Assembly: GCA_028280505.1 (NCBI GenBank)
Contig: JANQLO010000085.1
Span: 62,001-126,000 of the forward strand
Direction of reading: 5' to 3'
Length of the DNA stretch: 64,000 bases
Source: Chromatiales bacterium
GTDB taxonomy: Bacteria; Pseudomonadota; Gammaproteobacteria; Chromatiales; Chromatiaceae
How positions within the stretch are numbered: position 1 is the stretch's first letter; every line of letters begins with the position of its first letter. Of the stretch, positions 61,568 through 64,000 are shown in pieces. Below the pieces are notes generated by a model that saw only the letters and a program-made list of their open reading frames with translations, made no database searches and was not told the origin of the DNA. The position numbers and the translations under genes were made by a program.

Positions 61568-62517
61568 GCTATCTCGCCGCGGACATCGGTGGTACCTACA
61601 GCCGTTTCGCCTGGTCGGACGGTGACGCTCGACCGTCGCCTCCGGTTCAGATCCTGCGAAACGCCGATTTCGATTCACTGGACACAGCGATCGAACACGC
61701 CCTAACGACAGTCGATCGGCGCAACCGACACATCAAACACATGGTGCTGGCGCTGCCCGGCCCGGTCGAGCAGGATCCGGTCGTGCTGACCAATATCGAC
61801 TGGCGGATCGAGCGTGCTGCACTGCACCAAAAGTTCACAATCGACCACCTGACGATCGTGAACGATTTCCAGGCCGCAGCGCTCGGCGCCATGGGCGAAT
61901 CGACCGACCGGCTGAAGATTCTGAACCCAGGCACCGCGGACGACGGTCCCCGGGTAGTCACCGGTGCCGGCACCGGACTCGGCATGGCATGGTTTTGTCA
62001 TCGGAACTTCGATAGGCTGCCGCAGGCTACGGAGGGAGGACATATGGATTTCGCCCCCGGCAACGAGCAGGAGTCGGCGCTGTATCGATATCTCGCCACG
62101 CGTTATGGGCATGTATCCTACGAACGTATTCTCAGTGGCCCGGGTCTGGTGGAGGCCTATCGCTTTCTGTCCGACGGACGGGCGACAACCGAACAGCCGG
62201 CGGAAATCGCCGCGTTGGCGAGTCGAGGGGATGAAAACGCTACCGCAGCGCTACAGATCTTCGTGGCCGTGTTTGCGGCCTATGCCGGCAATCTGGCATT
62301 GGCATTCAATCCTACCGGCGGGATCTACCTGTGTGGTGGCTTAACGGTACATCTGGCGGACTGGTTCGCACCGGACCTGTTCGCCACCCGATATGCGGAT
62401 AAGGGTCGCATGGCAAAAAAAGTGCGTCGCATACCGGTCTATCTCATTGCCCGTCATGACGTCGGTCTGACGGGGGCAATGGACATTGCGCATCAATACG
62501 ACAGGGCGGATAAATGA
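61564..62517 (+). CDS. glk: Glucokinase
   Basis: A 317-residue Glk-type glucokinase that phosphorylates glucose with ATP. ATP-binding LAADIGGTYSRFAW is at the N-terminus, the sugar-binding and catalytic region TIVNDFQAAALGA lies near residue 100, VVTGAGTGLGMAW near 135 and EGGHMDFAP near 160. It starts in a 4-bp overlap with pgl and ends in a 4-bp overlap with glgC. It can feed glucose, for example from glycogen or disaccharide breakdown, to zwf. Confidence 0.95.
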   Translation: MSYLAADIGGTYSRFAWSDGDARPSPPVQILRNADFDSLDTAIEHALTTVDRRNRHIKHMVLALPGPVEQDPVVLTNIDWRIERAALHQKFTIDHLTIVNDFQAAALGAMGESTDRLKILNPGTADDGPRVVTGAGTGLGMAWFCHRNFDRLPQATEGGHMDFAPGNEQESALYRYLATRYGHVSYERILSGPGLVEAYRFLSDGRATTEQPAEIAALASRGDENATAALQIFVAVFAAYAGNLALAFNPTGGIYLCGGLTVHLADWFAPDLFATRYADKGRMAKKVRRIPVYLIARHDVGLTGAMDIAHQYDRADK

Positions 62518-63821
62518 CCACCAGCAGTGACGAACAGCATCATTTGTACAAGTACTATGTCGAACCTCAGGCGGTCAGCGATCTGACCCGGCGCACACTC
62601 GTTTTGGTATTGGCGGGCGGCGAAGGCTCGCGCCTGAAAAACCTCACCAAGTGGCGGGCCAAGCCGGCCGTGCCTTTCGGCGGCAAATACCGCATCATCG
62701 ATTTCGCGCTGTCCAATTGCATCAACTCGGGACTGCGCCGGATTGGCGTGCTCACCCAATACAAGTCCCATTCACTGATTCGCCATCTGCAACGTGCCTG
62801 GGGCTTCATGAGACCGGAGATCGGTGAATTCGTCGAGATCATCCCGGCACAGCAACGCCTGCGTCCGGAATGGTACAAAGGCACGGCGGATGCCATCTAT
62901 CAGAACCTGGACATCGTTTATCGCCACGAGCCGGACTACGTATTGATTCTCGGCGGCGACCACATCTACACCATGAACTACGCCAAGATGCTCAGCGCTC
63001 ATGTGCAGTCGAATGCCGATCTGACGATCGGCTGCATCGAGGTACCGTTGGAAGAGGCAAAATCGTTCGGCGTGATGTCGGTCGATGAGGAGTACCGCAT
63101 CACTCGCTTCACCGAAAAACCGGCATCGCCCGAACCGGTACCCGGCAAACCCGATCTGGCACTGGCGTCGATGGGGATCTACATCTTTTCGATGGAGTTT
63201 CTCACCAAGGCGCTGATTCACGACGCCGAGGACGAAACCTCGCAACACGACTTCGGCCGAAACATCATCCCGAACGCGATCAAACACGCGAAGGCAATCG
63301 CCTATCCCTATCTCAACAATCTCGGCGAACCCGCCTATTGGCGTGATGTGGGGTCGATCTATTCGTATTGGAAGGCCAACATCGAGCTGTGCGACATCGA
63401 ACCCGAGCTCAATCTTTACGAACGCGATTGGCCGATCTGGACCTATCAAACACAAAGCCCACCGGCCAAATTCGCGTTCGACGACGAAGGCCGGCGTGGA
63501 CAGGCGATCGACACCCTGGTTGCCGGCGGATGCATCATCTCGGGCGCCAAGGTCAAACGTTCGGTGATCTTTTTCAATACCCAGATCGAGACCGGCACCT
63601 TTATCAAAGAGAGCGTCATACTGCCGAAGGTCAGAATCGGCAAGAACTGCCTGTTGGAACGTTGCGTTATCGATAAGGGCACCGTGATCCCGGATGGTTT
63701 CCAGGCCGGCGTCGATCTCGAAGAAGACCGTAAGCGCTTCCTGGTAACCGAGGAAGGCATCGTACTGATCACCCCCGGACAGATGAACCAGCGCCTGCAC
63801 TACGAACGGGACGACACATGA
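62514..63821 (+). CDS. glgC: Glucose-1-phosphate adenylyltransferase (ADP-glucose pyrophosphorylase)
   Basis: A 435-residue enzyme that makes ADP-glucose, the committed step of bacterial glycogen synthesis. The nucleotide-binding VLVLAGGEGSRLKNLTKWRAKP in parts, the following PFGGKYRIIDFALSNCINSG, the GTADAIYQNL block and the catalytic EPDYVLILGGDHIY are present, and the C-terminal left-handed beta helix starts near residue 330. Length agrees with E. coli GlgC (431). It starts in the glk stop and ends in the start of the GH57 gene, both by ATGA overlaps. Confidence 0.97.
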   Translation: MTTSSDEQHHLYKYYVEPQAVSDLTRRTLVLVLAGGEGSRLKNLTKWRAKPAVPFGGKYRIIDFALSNCINSGLRRIGVLTQYKSHSLIRHLQRAWGFMRPEIGEFVEIIPAQQRLRPEWYKGTADAIYQNLDIVYRHEPDYVLILGGDHIYTMNYAKMLSAHVQSNADLTIGCIEVPLEEAKSFGVMSVDEEYRITRFTEKPASPEPVPGKPDLALASMGIYIFSMEFLTKALIHDAEDETSQHDFGRNIIPNAIKHAKAIAYPYLNNLGEPAYWRDVGSIYSYWKANIELCDIEPELNLYERDWPIWTYQTQSPPAKFAFDDEGRRGQAIDTLVAGGCIISGAKVKRSVIFFNTQIETGTFIKESVILPKVRIGKNCLLERCVIDKGTVIPDGFQAGVDLEEDRKRFLVTEEGIVLITPGQMNQRLHYERDDT

Positions 63822-64000
63822 GTGCCACCGGCTCTTCAAGGATCAACCTGGTGCTGTGCTGGCATATGCACCAGCCGTGGTACCGGGAATCCCAGCAAGG
63901 CGATTACCGTCTGCCCTGGGTCTACCTGCATGTGCTGAAGGACTACGTCGACATGGTGGCACACCTCGAGGCGCATCCCAAAATGCGTTGCGTGGTGAAC
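63818..64000 (+). CDS. GH57-family glycoside hydrolase, partial, cut at the right edge
   Basis: Only the first 61 codons are present. The sequence INLVLCWHMHQPWYR followed by YRLPWVYLHVLKDYVDMVAHLE is the characteristic N-terminus of GH57 enzymes (alpha-amylase, amylopullulanase or branching-enzyme type), where the His of WHMHQP is a conserved active-site-region residue. It begins in an ATGA overlap with glgC, so it belongs to the same operon and probably acts on glycogen or another alpha-glucan. The exact activity cannot be set from the fragment. Confidence 0.88.
   Translation, partial: MSATGSSRINLVLCWHMHQPWYRESQQGDYRLPWVYLHVLKDYVDMVAHLEAHPKMRCVVN

Overview
The window reads as chromosomal DNA from a GC-rich, sulfur-oxidising gammaproteobacterium, perhaps close to Chromatiales or Sedimenticola-type lineages. 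Two things point there: a pair of sulfur-globule-type envelope proteins (6149-7899), and a set of typically gammaproteobacterial core genes (RNase T, GrxD, YqaA, MlaA, YgiM-like SH3 protein, AceE of the homodimeric type). No rRNA or tRNA gene, CRISPR array, intact insertion sequence or prophage was seen. Placement below order is inference.

Layout. 1-5361: pyruvate dehydrogenase operon aceE-aceF-lpd on the minus strand, with lpd cut by the left edge. 5625-9859: yqaA, two sulfur globule proteins, mlaA and a TraB/GumN protein, all minus. 9877-12090: RNase T (+), then a two-gene TIR / DUF4231 membrane module and grxD. 12232-15707: an AsnB-type amidotransferase and a solitary hydantoinase-B subunit. 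15896-20888: sodB, argD, argF, an orphan ABC ATPase, a MITE-like repeat and an SH3/anchor protein. 21555-24531: ilvD facing a TetR-DUF427 pair. 24639-27371: a second copy of the repeat, then argE and dinB.

27559-35048 is a catabolic island for an unidentified nitrogen compound. It has a LysR regulator with a 39-bp nested palindromic operator, a three-gene ABC importer, a double-domain nitrilase whose second domain has lost its catalytic Cys, and an allophanate hydrolase, but no urea carboxylase. 35522-42684 (minus) holds pyruvate:ferredoxin oxidoreductase subunits gamma, alpha and beta, a GltD-like flavoprotein fused to a ferredoxin domain, a GH13_18 sugar phosphorylase and a HAD sugar phosphatase. 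43111-44965 is a three-gene run: a 58-aa pre-protein that is little more than a signal peptide and a PEP-CTERM tail, a CPBP-type intramembrane protease, and a TraX-family membrane acyltransferase. I consider it the best candidate for an undescribed peptide-maturation and sorting system.

45155-57851: argA, a 47-aa membrane protein, a LysR regulator facing an SLC13 permease across twin GGTATT-N7-AATACC dyads, nhaD, then a DASS transporter / DUF3604 / cytosolic binding-protein operon divergent from a Crp/Fnr regulator. 57950-64000 is a translationally coupled sugar operon (gnd-zwf-pgl-glk-glgC-GH57) running off the right edge. It links the oxidative pentose phosphate pathway with glycogen metabolism. 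Three further operator or promoter candidates were read directly: a sigma-70 promoter for the sulfur globule gene, one for sodB, and a CGCGTAC-N6-GTACGCG dyad before the tetR gene.
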